Shown: in pieces, positions 33,455 to 41,161 of the stretch | Layout: each line of letters begins with the position of its first letter | Numbering within the stretch: the stretch's first letter is position 1 | Source of the DNA: Clostridium sp. | Lineage (GTDB): Bacteria > Bacillota > Clostridia > Clostridiales > Clostridiaceae | DNA length: 43,644 nucleotides | Direction: 5' to 3' | Assembly: GCA_015058405.1 (NCBI GenBank) | Contig: SVCL01000139.1 | Span: forward strand, 1 to 43,644 | The notes under the pieces: model-generated | The model's database searches: none | Told to the model about the DNA's origin: nothing | The model's input: the letters and a program-made list of their open reading frames with translations, nothing else | Translations under genes and position numbers: made by a program

Positions 33455-34057
33455 TTATTCCTCCCTATATAGGCAATTATCTTCTATAATCTTCAATACA
33501 TCTCTTGTAACTAATGAACTTATATCTTCATTTTTTTTAACTTTTTCTCTAATCTCTGTAGATGACATATCTACACCATCTATTTCTAAAAGTATTACTT
33601 CTCCACCATATTTTTTTTCTATATATTCTTTTTGTACAACTAATTTTTCATCATTATATCCTGGTCTTGTTAGAACAACAAATTTGCAAAGTTCTAATAT
33701 TCTTTTTACACCTTTCCACTTTTCTAAATTTAAAAGGCAATCTGCACCTGTTATAAAATATAACTGTTCATCTTCTTTTTTAAAGTGTTCTAATGTTTCA
33801 TATGTGAAGCTTATTCCTTGTTTTTGTATTTCATAATCTGAAACTTCAAAGCCATCTTTTCCTCGAATAGCAGTTTTTACCATATTAAACCTTAAGGAAG
33901 CCTTCGTAACCTTCTTGTCTAACTTAAGAGGTTGGCTTCCCGCTGGTATAAATATTACTTTTTCTAGATTTAATCTATCCTTTGCTATTTCTGCTATATT
34001 AAGATGAGCTAAATGTATTGGATCAAAAGTTCCACCAATTATACCCACTCTTTTCAT
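33455..34057 (-). CDS. nadD: Nicotinate-nucleotide adenylyltransferase NadD
   Basis: The 200-residue nucleotidyltransferase has the GGTFDPIHLAHLNIA (HxGH-like) motif, FIPAGSQPLK, FITGADCLLNLEKWK and the C-terminal MSSTEIREKVKK (ISSTxxR). It adenylates nicotinate mononucleotide to make the NAD precursor. It is flanked by yhbY (2-base gap) and yqeK (4-base gap) in a tightly packed run. Confidence 0.95.
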   Translation of the reverse strand: MKRVGIIGGTFDPIHLAHLNIAEIAKDRLNLEKVIFIPAGSQPLKLDKKVTKASLRFNMVKTAIRGKDGFEVSDYEIQKQGISFTYETLEHFKKEDEQLYFITGADCLLNLEKWKGVKRILELCKFVVLTRPGYNDEKLVVQKEYIEKKYGGEVILLEIDGVDMSSTEIREKVKKNEDISSLVTRDVLKIIEDNCLYREE

Positions 34058-34059
34058 AA

Positions 34060-34359
34060 CTATCTAGCTTGTGGTAACTCTATTTGTGGTTTTTTCTTAG
34101 ATTGCTTATATACAACAAGCTTGCTTCCTATAGCTTGAATTCCTTCACAACCTATTTCTTCACATATTATATCAGAAGCTTCTCTTGCTTCTAATCCACT
34201 GTTTTCTAGAACTTTTATCTTTATTAATTCTCTTTTTTCTAAAGCTTCTTCAACTTGCTTTAAAAAAGTATCTTCTATTCCGTTTTTTCCAACTTGAAAA
34301 ATAGGATCCATATTATGAGCTAATTTTCTTAAATACGCTCTTTGCTTTCCTGTTAGCAT
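34060..34359 (-). CDS. yhbY: CRM-domain RNA-binding protein YhbY
   Basis: The 99-residue single CRM-domain protein has LTGKQRAYLRKLAHNMDPIF, VGKNGIEDTFLKQVEEALEK, ELIKIKVLENS and IGSKLVVYKQSKKKP. YhbY associates with pre-50S ribosomes. It lies 21 bases after obgE, another 50S assembly factor, and 2 bases before nadD. AGGAGGAAGAAC precedes the ATG. Confidence 0.94.
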   Translation of the reverse strand: MLTGKQRAYLRKLAHNMDPIFQVGKNGIEDTFLKQVEEALEKRELIKIKVLENSGLEAREASDIICEEIGCEGIQAIGSKLVVYKQSKKKPQIELPQAR

Positions 34360-34380
34360 AGTTCTTCCTCCTACTACCTA

Positions 34381-35667
34381 TTATAATAGATACTCAAATT
34401 CAAAGTCATTAAGTCTTACCATATCTCCATCTTTAATTCCCATTTCTCTAAGTTCTCCTAAAACACCCTTATTAGTAAGAACCTTATGGAAGTATCTTAA
34501 TGAATCTGCATCATATAAATCTACAGCTTCTAATAATCTATCTACGAAGCTTCCTGAAACAATGTATGTATCAAATTCATCATTTCTTTCCACACTAATT
34601 TCATAAGTAAATTTCTTTTCTGCTGGTATATATCTTTCTTCATCAGAAATTTCAAATTCTTTTATTGGAATTTCCTTAAGCATTCTTGCTGCTTCTTTAA
34701 TAACTTCATCTACACCTTCTCTTGTAGCTGCTGACATCTTAAATACTTTATCATATCCAAGTTCTTTAACTTTTCTTTCAAAGTTTTCAAAAACTTCTTC
34801 ATCAAAAAGCATATCCATTTTATTAGCAACAACTATTTGAGGTCTATCCCATAACTTAACTGAATATTTCTTTAATTCTTCATTTATCTTTACGAAATCT
34901 TCGAAAGGATCTCTCCCTTCAACTCCTGATATATCTACAACATGTATTAAAAGTCTAGTTCTTTCAATGTGTCTTAAGAATTCTAATCCTAAACCAACAC
35001 CTTCAGCAGCACCTTCTATAATACATGGTATATCAGCCATTACAAACGGATCTGTTCCATTTGTACCTACAACTCCTAAATTTGGCTTTAGTGTTGTAAA
35101 GTGATAGTTTGCTATCTTTGGTTTTGCCTTTGTTGTCATTGATAAGAAAGTAGACTTTCCTACATTAGGGAATCCTAATAATCCAACATCAGCTAAAAGT
35201 TTAAGTTCTAATATTATTTCTAATTCTTCTCCTGGCATTCCTGGCTCTGAGAAATGTGGCGCTTGTCTTGTAGGTGTACAGAATTTACAATTTCCTTTTC
35301 CACCTTTTCCACCTCTTAAAAGAACAAAAACATCATCTTTATGTGAAAGGTCTGCTATTATTTTATTAGTACTAGCTTCTCTTATAATAGTTCCCATAGG
35401 AACAGTTATATAAAGATCTGAACCATCTTTACCATAACACTTTGAAGTTCCACCATTTTGACCATCTTCACCAATAAACTTTTTCTTATATTTGAAATCA
35501 AGAAGTGTAGTTATTCCAGTGTCAACTTTAAAAATAACATCTGCTCCTTTTCCTCCATCACCACCATCTGGTCCTCCTAGTGGAACATACTTTTCTCTTC
35601 TGAAAGAGATAGCTCCGTCTCCACCCTTACCAGATTTTACGAACACCTTGGCCTTATCTATAAACAT
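34381..35667 (-). CDS. obgE: GTPase ObgE/CgtA, with unusual G3 motif
   Basis: The 428-residue protein has the glycine-rich Obg fold at residues 1-158 ([28 protein letters not shown]), a G domain with [12 protein letters not shown] (G1), TTLKPNLG (G2 area), NKMD (G4) and SAA (G5), and a C-terminal OCT domain ([20 protein letters not shown]). The G3 motif, which should read DIPG, reads [11 protein letters not shown], because the codon at this place is TGT rather than GGT. Obg is an essential GTPase for 50S assembly. A 131-base gap with the rpmA terminator separates it from rpmA, so it starts a new transcript with yhbY, nadD and yqeK. Confidence 0.95.
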   Translation of the reverse strand: MFIDKAKVFVKSGKGGDGAISFRREKYVPLGGPDGGDGGKGADVIFKVDTGITTLLDFKYKKKFIGEDGQNGGTSKCYGKDGSDLYITVPMGTIIREASTNKIIADLSHKDDVFVLLRGGKGGKGNCKFCTPTRQAPHFSEPGMPGEELEIILELKLLADVGLLGFPNVGKSTFLSMTTKAKPKIANYHFTTLKPNLGVVGTNGTDPFVMADIPCIIEGAAEGVGLGLEFLRHIERTRLLIHVVDISGVEGRDPFEDFVKINEELKKYSVKLWDRPQIVVANKMDMLFDEEVFENFERKVKELGYDKVFKMSAATREGVDEVIKEAARMLKEIPIKEFEISDEERYIPAEKKFTYEISVERNDEFDTYIVSGSFVDRLLEAVDLYDADSLRYFHKVLTNKGVLGELREMGIKDGDMVRLNDFEFEYLL

Positions 35668-35798
35668 TTAATCACCTGTCCTTATGTAAAATCTCTTGTT
35701 CATATTTATCATTCTTTAAGTTTCCTATTTTTATTATATCATGAATATAAAATTCATATTCAATTTAAGGAATTATTTAAAAAATTTTAAGACTTTTA

Positions 35799-35827
35799 AA
35801 AAAGCACCCTGAATCTCAGGGTGCTTT
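35799..35827 (-). terminator. Terminator of the rplU-prp-rpmA operon
   Basis: AAAGCACCCTGA pairs perfectly with TCAGGGTGCTTT over a 5-base loop, with a U-run on the minus strand. It lies 16 bases beyond the rpmA stop codon. Confidence 0.92.
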
Positions 35828-35842
35828 TCAATAAGAAAAAAA

Positions 35843-36145
35843 TTATTCAGCTATTTTTTCTTCTACGTTTACTGGGTAAACACTTGCTTTCTTCTTGTCT
35901 CTACCCATTCTTTCAAATCTAACAACTCCATCAATCTTAGCAAATAGAGTATCGTCTCCACCTTTTCCAACGTTGTTTCCTGGATGGATCTTAGTTCCTC
36001 TTTGTCTAACGATTATGTTTCCAGCAAGAACGAATTGACCATCTGCTGATTTAACACCAAGTCTCTTAGCTTCTGAATCTCTACCGTTGTTTGTACTACC
36101 TTGCCCTTTTTTGTGAGCGAACAGTTGAAGGTTCATTATTAACAT
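35843..36145 (-). CDS. rpmA: 50S ribosomal protein L27 with Prp-cleaved N terminus
   Basis: This is a 100-residue L27 protein. The N terminus [17 protein letters not shown] carries the extension [10 protein letters not shown] that Firmicute L27 needs removed by the protease Prp before it can work in the peptidyl-transferase centre. The body is typical ([29 protein letters not shown]). Prp is encoded just upstream (3-base gap). GGAGGTG precedes the ATG at 36145. Confidence 0.97.
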   Translation of the reverse strand: MLIMNLQLFAHKKGQGSTNNGRDSEAKRLGVKSADGQFVLAGNIIVRQRGTKIHPGNNVGKGGDDTLFAKIDGVVRFERMGRDKKKASVYPVNVEEKIAE

Positions 36146-36148
36146 AGT

Positions 36149-36523
36149 TTACACCTCCTCATTTTTTAAAATGATATATTCCTTACGTTTATTTATTCCA
36201 AAGGATTGATCTAAGCTTAGAATAACACTTTCTAAACTTTTTGCAAAGGTCCTCAAAAGGACCTGTCCTTGCTCTATTTCCTCTTGGGTGAACCCTTTAA
36301 GGTCTAGTGCAAGATATCCATCTTTCATTTCATAATTAACATTAAGTTTTAAAACTTCGTCAAATCCAATAATTACGCTTTGAGATAATACAGATACAGT
36401 ATTACATATCATGTCAAACGCATCTCCTGCTATAATAGCATCTCTCTCTCTTCCAATAGCATGATTATTTATACTGAAAGATAAAATATTATCTTTTTCA
36501 GATCTTATTTTAATTTCTATCAT
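36149..36523 (-). CDS. prp: Ribosomal-processing cysteine protease Prp
   Basis: The 124-residue protein has the Prp layout: a conserved NNHAIGRERDAIIAG near residue 20 with the catalytic histidine, then FDMICNTVSVLSQS with the catalytic cysteine, and an acidic C-terminal half (LDLKGFTQEEIEQ). Prp removes the N-terminal extension of L27. The gene lies between rplU and rpmA as in most Firmicutes. The L27 encoded next door retains the cleavage motif, so the pair is functional as a set. Confidence 0.93.
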   Translation of the reverse strand: MIEIKIRSEKDNILSFSINNHAIGRERDAIIAGDAFDMICNTVSVLSQSVIIGFDEVLKLNVNYEMKDGYLALDLKGFTQEEIEQGQVLLRTFAKSLESVILSLDQSFGINKRKEYIILKNEEV

Positions 36524-36528
36524 AAGAA

Positions 36529-36837
36529 TTAAGCTTCGATCTTTTCGATAACTAACTTAGTATAAGGTTGTCTGTGACCATTCTTTCTTCTGTAGTCTTT
36601 CTTTCTCTTATACTTGAAAACTGTTACTTTCTTAGCTTTACCTTGAGCTAATACTTTAGCAACAACTTTAGCTCCTTCTACTACTGGAGTTCCAACCTTT
36701 AAAGTTTCTCCTCCAACAGCAAGAACTTCAGTTAATTCAACTGTTGATTCAACTTCAGCTTCTAGCTTTTCAACGAAAAGAACGTCTCCTTCTTGAACTC
36801 TGTATTGTTTTCCACCTGTCTTTACTACTGCGTACAT
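36529..36837 (-). CDS. rplU: 50S ribosomal protein L21
   Basis: The 102-residue L21 protein reads [18 protein letters not shown] at the start, then [20 protein letters not shown] and [20 protein letters not shown], all typical of the family. It is first in rplU-prp-rpmA and is preceded by the L21 leader RNA and a sigma-A promoter. AGGAGGTG precedes the ATG. Confidence 0.97.
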   Translation of the reverse strand: MYAVVKTGGKQYRVQEGDVLFVEKLEAEVESTVELTEVLAVGGETLKVGTPVVEGAKVVAKVLAQGKAKKVTVFKYKRKKDYRRKNGHRQPYTKLVIEKIEA

Positions 36838-36849
36838 TATAAAAACACC

Positions 36850-36928
36850 TCCTCATAACGGTCTCGCCACTATAGGTACAAGGTTTGAACCCTGTTTTTA
36901 AAAAACCTTTCCGTGAGCGGTTTACCGT
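36850..36928 (-). promoter_or_regulatory. L21 leader RNA
   Basis: The 5' leader of rplU has a helix with AAGGTTT pairing with AAACCTT, enclosing an A/U-rich loop with CAGGGTTC, and outer segments CCGCTCACGG and GGCGAGACCG. This matches the Firmicute ribosomal L21 leader, thought to bind L21 for autoregulation. Boundaries are approximate. Confidence 0.75.
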
Positions 36929-36931
36929 CAT

Positions 36932-36960
36932 ATTTTATCATGAATCATCATTAATGTAAA
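36932..36960 (-). promoter_or_regulatory. Sigma-A promoter of rplU-prp-rpmA
   Basis: -35 TTTACA (36955-36960) and -10 TAAAAT (36932-36937) are separated by 17 bases, placing the start at about 36925 and the whole L21 leader inside the transcript. Confidence 0.75.
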
Positions 36961-37124
36961 GATTATTTTAAAATATATATAATGTATTTTATGTATAGAT
37001 TGACTTTTTTTACGACATTTATTTGTAAAGTTATTTATTTTATGGAATATAGAACCAATTAATAGTACAATTATACTGTATAATTATTTAATTATGGAAA
37101 GAACCTTAAGGAGTAGTGATATTT

Positions 37125-37595
37125 ATGAAAAAACAAGTTGATTATGAAGAAAATTATGTAGGCTCTACCAAGAAGTCTAGTAAAGGGTTTAAAATATTCA
37201 TTGCAACTCTTATACTAGTTGTTATTGGTGCGGCTTCTTTCGCTGGTTTCTATTGTTACAAAAACTTTTTCACAAATCCAAAAGAAAAAGTATATGTATC
37301 TTTGGGAGATGTAATGGTAAACCTAGCCGACGAAGGTGGCAAACGATATTTCAAGGGTAATATTTCAGTTGCATATAATAAGTGGGACTCAACTGCAAAA
37401 AAACAACTAACTAAAGAAAAACAATTAGTCGTAGTAGCTGATGCAATTAATTTTTATATTAAAGGAAAAACTTCTGATTTTGTAATTAATAATGATGGTA
37501 CGCAAATGAAAAAAGAACTCATGGAAACTATCAATAAGAGTGTTCAAGGTTTTAAAATCACAGATATCAGATTTTCTAACATTGTAGTTCAATAG
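37125..37595 (+). CDS. FliL-like membrane protein
   Basis: The protein is about 156 residues with a cytoplasmic N terminus, one membrane helix (IFIATLILVVIGAASFAGFY) and an extracellular FliL-type domain: YVSLGDVMVNLADEGGKRYF, FKGNISVAYNKWD, LMETINKSVQGFKITDIRFS and a terminal NIVVQ. FliL proteins associate with the flagellar stator, but no other flagellar gene is in the window, so this is an orphan copy of unknown role. The start is the ATG at 37125 after AAGGAGTAGTGATATTT; an in-frame GTG three codons earlier is too close to the Shine-Dalgarno sequence. Divergent from rplU. Confidence 0.75.
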   Translation: MKKQVDYEENYVGSTKKSSKGFKIFIATLILVVIGAASFAGFYCYKNFFTNPKEKVYVSLGDVMVNLADEGGKRYFKGNISVAYNKWDSTAKKQLTKEKQLVVVADAINFYIKGKTSDFVINNDGTQMKKELMETINKSVQGFKITDIRFSNIVVQ

Positions 37596-37678
37596 AAACT
37601 ATATATGATATTTAGTAGTTCTTTCTAAAAAATTAATATTGTGCATCTAATATGCTTAGCTAAGATAAAATAATTATC

Positions 37679-37729
37679 AAAAATGTGATCCATAAACATT
37701 AGTAGTTTTAGTTTACGGATCACATTTTT
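37679..37729. terminator. Bidirectional terminator between the FliL-like and CapA-like genes
   Basis: AAAAATGTGATCC pairs with GGATCACATTTTT, extended by inner TAAAC/GTTTA pairing. A and T runs on both sides suit both convergent genes. The CapA-like stop codon lies at its edge. Confidence 0.9.
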
Positions 37730-38828
37730 ATTTTATTTCAAAATATCTTTCTGTTATTTCATTTTTAAAATCATTGGCTGTTTTATTTAATTTTTTTAAT
37801 ATAGAATTTTTACTCTTTTCATCAGCCAAGCTTGTCTTATATATATAGCTTCCGGTATCCGAAATAATAACTGGTATAATCTTATATTCTACATTTACTA
37901 ACTCTTCTTTATTTACATTAAGTTTTATTTGTAAAATATAACTTAATGTATTATTCTTATTTAATTCTCCAGTATAACATAAGTTTCCTAAAGAATAAGC
38001 TATAAGCTTACCATTATAATTTTCTATACCTTGAATTGATTCTGGATAATTTCCTATGACAGCATCAACACCATTATCTATTGCAAATCTTGCTACTTTT
38101 TCTTGAACTTCATTTTGTTCAGTTTCTTCTCTATTTCCCCAGTTAAAATAAGCAATTTTAAACTTTACACCTTGGCGGTTTAGATTTTCCACATTAGAAG
38201 CTATTTTAACTTTTAAATCATCAGTTAATCCCCAGCCATTATAACTTATAATGCCTATCTTTACTCCGTTAATCTCCTTAATATAACTATCTTCACCATT
38301 TGAAATACTTATATTATTTTCTTCAAATACTTTAACAGCTTTATTTTTATTATCACCAAAGTTAGAAAGAACAACTCCATCTATTGATGAATCTTTCATA
38401 ACATTTGAATAATCCTCAAAACTCAAGCTTGGTTTATAATCTGTTTTAAATCTATTTATTGGACTTTCTAAATTTACTATTGAGAAATCATCTTTACTTA
38501 AAATCGATTGAACATCCTTTAAAAAATATTTATATCCTCTTTCTTCATCAGCTATTATATCTTTTACTTCATTATCGTCTGACTTATTTCCTAAAACACA
38601 ATTACCACCAATAGAAATAACTACTTCCCTACTATTTTCCGAATTATATTTTTCTACCTTAAGACTTTTATCTTTTAGATATAATATTTCAAAACCTATA
38701 ATAATTTGAAGAACTGATAATACAAATGTAAAAATCATTCTATTTCTTCTTTTTTTCTTCCTTAACTTTATACGTTCTACCTTTTTCTTATTAATTTTAT
38801 TTATATTTGATAAATTCTTATCTACCAT
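37728..38828 (-). CDS. CapA-family protein lacking usual metal ligands
   Basis: The 366-residue protein has a basic N-terminal tail and one membrane helix (MIFTFVLSVLQIIIGFEILY), then a CapA/PGA-synthesis metallophosphatase-like domain outside the cell. Recognisable parts are NLESPINRF, VKIGIISYNGWG, VDAVIGNYPESIQGIE and GKLIAYSLGNL. In usual family members these regions read GDxMLG, NNH and GHHPHxxQ. Here they are GGNCVLGNK, LSNFGDN and GNYPESIQ, so the expected Asp and His ligands are absent. It may be a structural or binding paralogue rather than an enzyme. It is monocistronic, with terminators on both sides. Confidence 0.8.
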   Translation of the reverse strand: MVDKNLSNINKINKKKVERIKLRKKKRRNRMIFTFVLSVLQIIIGFEILYLKDKSLKVEKYNSENSREVVISIGGNCVLGNKSDDNEVKDIIADEERGYKYFLKDVQSILSKDDFSIVNLESPINRFKTDYKPSLSFEDYSNVMKDSSIDGVVLSNFGDNKNKAVKVFEENNISISNGEDSYIKEINGVKIGIISYNGWGLTDDLKVKIASNVENLNRQGVKFKIAYFNWGNREETEQNEVQEKVARFAIDNGVDAVIGNYPESIQGIENYNGKLIAYSLGNLCYTGELNKNNTLSYILQIKLNVNKEELVNVEYKIIPVIISDTGSYIYKTSLADEKSKNSILKKLNKTANDFKNEITERYFEIK

Positions 38829-38961
38829 GACACCCTTCCGTTTTCTGTAATTTCACTTTTAATACTATTATAACATTCAAATCAACATTAAATATAGTTT
38901 TTTATATGAATTTAATCGATTATTTGTATTAACCCTATAATTTTTTTCTTAATATAACAAA

Positions 38962-39004
38962 AAAATTATAGGTTATTACACTTTCCGTAATAACCTATAA
39001 TTTT
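38962..39004 (-). terminator. Terminator of the radical SAM-DUF2344-rng operon
   Basis: AAAATTATAGGTTATTAC pairs perfectly (18 bp) with GTAATAACCTATAATTTT over a 7-base loop, with a T-run on the minus strand. It begins within the rng stop region. Confidence 0.92.
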
Positions 39005-40441
39005 CTAATCAATTTTTATTAAATATTGTTCTATATTCTTCTTTTGATTTTGGAATATAAGTGGCTCTACTCTATATCCTTCAATACCAGTAACATAATT
39101 TATATATATTATTTTATCTAAACCATCGATGTTCTTTAAGAAAGATATTAAATCTCCCTTTATTTCATCTCTATAACTTTCATCAATTTCAATAAAGAAA
39201 TCCTTAATACCATTTTCGTTATGATATCTAACCACTTCATTATTAATTAATCCTTCTAAGTAAGATAACTTTAACAGACTACCTGTTCCATTACATAATG
39301 GACATTTTCTTTCCATATATTCATATACACTCTTACCTATTCTTTTCCTTGATATTTGTACTAAATTAAGTTCAGTAAATGGATATATCTTAAGATTTCC
39401 ACCATCTTCTTTTAAGGCTTCTTTTAACTCCTTCATAACTATTGCCTTATGTGATTTATCTCTTAAATCAATAAAATCTATAACTATAATTCCACTTAAA
39501 TTTCTTAAAAGAATTTGTCTACCTATTTCTCTAGCAGCTTCTATATTAGTTTCTAATATAGTCTTTTCAAAACTTCTTTCTTTTATATTCTTACCTGTGT
39601 TAACATCTATAACATGCATAGCTTCTGTTTTATCTATTATAATAGATCCACCACAAGGAAGAATAACTTTATTATGTCTAAGTTTTAGAAGTTCTTTTTC
39701 AATGTCATAAAAATCAAATAGACATTTTCCTTTATCAAAAAGCTTTACTTTAACATTTTCCTGTTCCTTAACATATGACATTACAAAGTTATAGTCTTCT
39801 TCATTATTAACAACTACTTTAGCTCCATCTAAACCTATCTTATCTCTTAAAACTTTTGTAATAGCAAGATTATCACCATAAAGCTTTCCAAGCTTTGTAG
39901 AATAAGTCATCTTTCTATTGATTTCAGCAAACTCTCTTTCTAAAAGTTTTCTTTCCAATCTAAGTTCTTCGATACTTACACTTGCAGCTTCTGTCCTTAT
40001 AATAAGCTTAGCTCCTTCAACAGGTTCAAGCTGTGCTAAAATAAGTTCTTTCTTAACGTCATCTTTAAATCTATTAGAGAACTCTATTCCTTCACCTTTT
40101 TCAAGCACCATGTACTTAGAAGGAATTCCATATTTAGTGGATATCTTAGCTCCTTTTTCGTTAATAGGTTCCTTAATTATCTCAACTAAAATGTCTTGTC
40201 CTTTTTTAATTCCTTTTGTCTTAAGTTCATTACTATAGTAAAGGTACCCTTCCTTATCTAAACCCAAGTCTACAAATATAGAATTGGTAGCAGGGATAAT
40301 ATTCTTAACCCTGCCCTTATATATTTCACCAATTATAGGCCCATTACTTTCTTCATCTACAATGCATTCTTGTAATTTATTTTTATTTTTTATAGCAATT
40401 CTAAGAGTTTTCTCTCTTCTCTCTATAAATATTTCCTTCAT
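39005..40441 (-). CDS. rng: Ribonuclease G/E family endoribonuclease
   Basis: The 478-residue protein has an S1 domain near residue 35 (GEIYKGRVKNIIPATNSIFV), the RNase H-like and catalytic core with LRHNKVILPCGGSIIIDKTE, VIDVNTG and IIVIDFIDLRD carrying the metal-binding aspartates, and the zinc-link CPLCNGTGS. It cuts single-stranded RNA, acting in 5S/16S rRNA maturation and mRNA decay. It lies 3 bases after the DUF2344 gene, in an order (radical SAM-DUF2344-rng-rplU) that is conserved in clostridia, interrupted here by the CapA-like and FliL-like genes. Confidence 0.92.
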   Translation of the reverse strand: MKEIFIERREKTLRIAIKNKNKLQECIVDEESNGPIIGEIYKGRVKNIIPATNSIFVDLGLDKEGYLYYSNELKTKGIKKGQDILVEIIKEPINEKGAKISTKYGIPSKYMVLEKGEGIEFSNRFKDDVKKELILAQLEPVEGAKLIIRTEAASVSIEELRLERKLLEREFAEINRKMTYSTKLGKLYGDNLAITKVLRDKIGLDGAKVVVNNEEDYNFVMSYVKEQENVKVKLFDKGKCLFDFYDIEKELLKLRHNKVILPCGGSIIIDKTEAMHVIDVNTGKNIKERSFEKTILETNIEAAREIGRQILLRNLSGIIVIDFIDLRDKSHKAIVMKELKEALKEDGGNLKIYPFTELNLVQISRKRIGKSVYEYMERKCPLCNGTGSLLKLSYLEGLINNEVVRYHNENGIKDFFIEIDESYRDEIKGDLISFLKNIDGLDKIIYINYVTGIEGYRVEPLIFQNQKKNIEQYLIKID

Positions 40442-40444
40442 TAA

Positions 40445-41161
40445 TTAACACATCCTGCCTGTAACTTTACATAATGGTTCAAATTTTTCGCCTTTTAAAT
40501 AATACATTTCTTCTCTTTTTATATCAACAAAAGCGTCTAAATCAGCTCCTGTAGTCTTTTCTTTTATGTAGCTTACCAAAAGGTCTGCTGATAAATGTTC
40601 ACGGCTTCCAGATTGAATTAAAGTGTTTATAACTAATTCATTATCCTTTATCCAGAACTTAAAGTCGTAAACTAAGGCTTTTATATCAACTTCTCTTTCA
40701 CCTTTTTTACTTTTCTTTATAGTATTCCACTCTTTTTCTTCTAATAAGTTCTTTAATTCTTCTTCTAAATTAGTAGATTCATTATATTGAACTTTAATTA
40801 TATATCTACAAGCATCTATTAATGCCATAGCTTGAGGAAGTTTCTTTTGATTTTCAACATCTATAATCCTAGTTGCTGTTAAGAATTTTATTCCTGCTGC
40901 TGTCTTTTCATTTAATCTATCTATTATTTCTTGTTCATTAACTTCTTCAGTTAATATTAAATCCATATATTCTCCTGAAGAATAAACTCCAACCGAAAGT
41001 GGCTGTGCTATTGATAATGCCATATGTGGATTAAATCCTTTTGAATACTTAACTGGAAGATGTGCTCTTCTTACTACCTTTTGTATTGTTCTCATAAGAT
41101 CTAAGTGAGCAATGAATTTTATTTCGCTTTCTTTAGTATACTTAATTAGATATCGCACCAT
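40445..41161 (-). CDS. TIGR03936-type (DUF2344) protein
   Basis: The 238-residue protein has the DUF2344 pattern: VRYLIKYTKESEIKFIAHLD, MRTIQKVVRRAHLPVKYSKG, FNPHMALSIAQPLSVGVYSS and GEYMDLILTEEVNEQ. The molecular function is not known. It is almost always paired with, or fused to, the radical SAM protein encoded just upstream, and here its first 20 bases overlap that gene. AAGGAG lies 9 bases before the ATG inside the end of the radical SAM gene. The pairing and the rng neighbour suggest a role in RNA or ribosome modification. Confidence 0.9.
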   Translation of the reverse strand: MVRYLIKYTKESEIKFIAHLDLMRTIQKVVRRAHLPVKYSKGFNPHMALSIAQPLSVGVYSSGEYMDLILTEEVNEQEIIDRLNEKTAAGIKFLTATRIIDVENQKKLPQAMALIDACRYIIKVQYNESTNLEEELKNLLEEKEWNTIKKSKKGEREVDIKALVYDFKFWIKDNELVINTLIQSGSREHLSADLLVSYIKEKTTGADLDAFVDIKREEMYYLKGEKFEPLCKVTGRMC

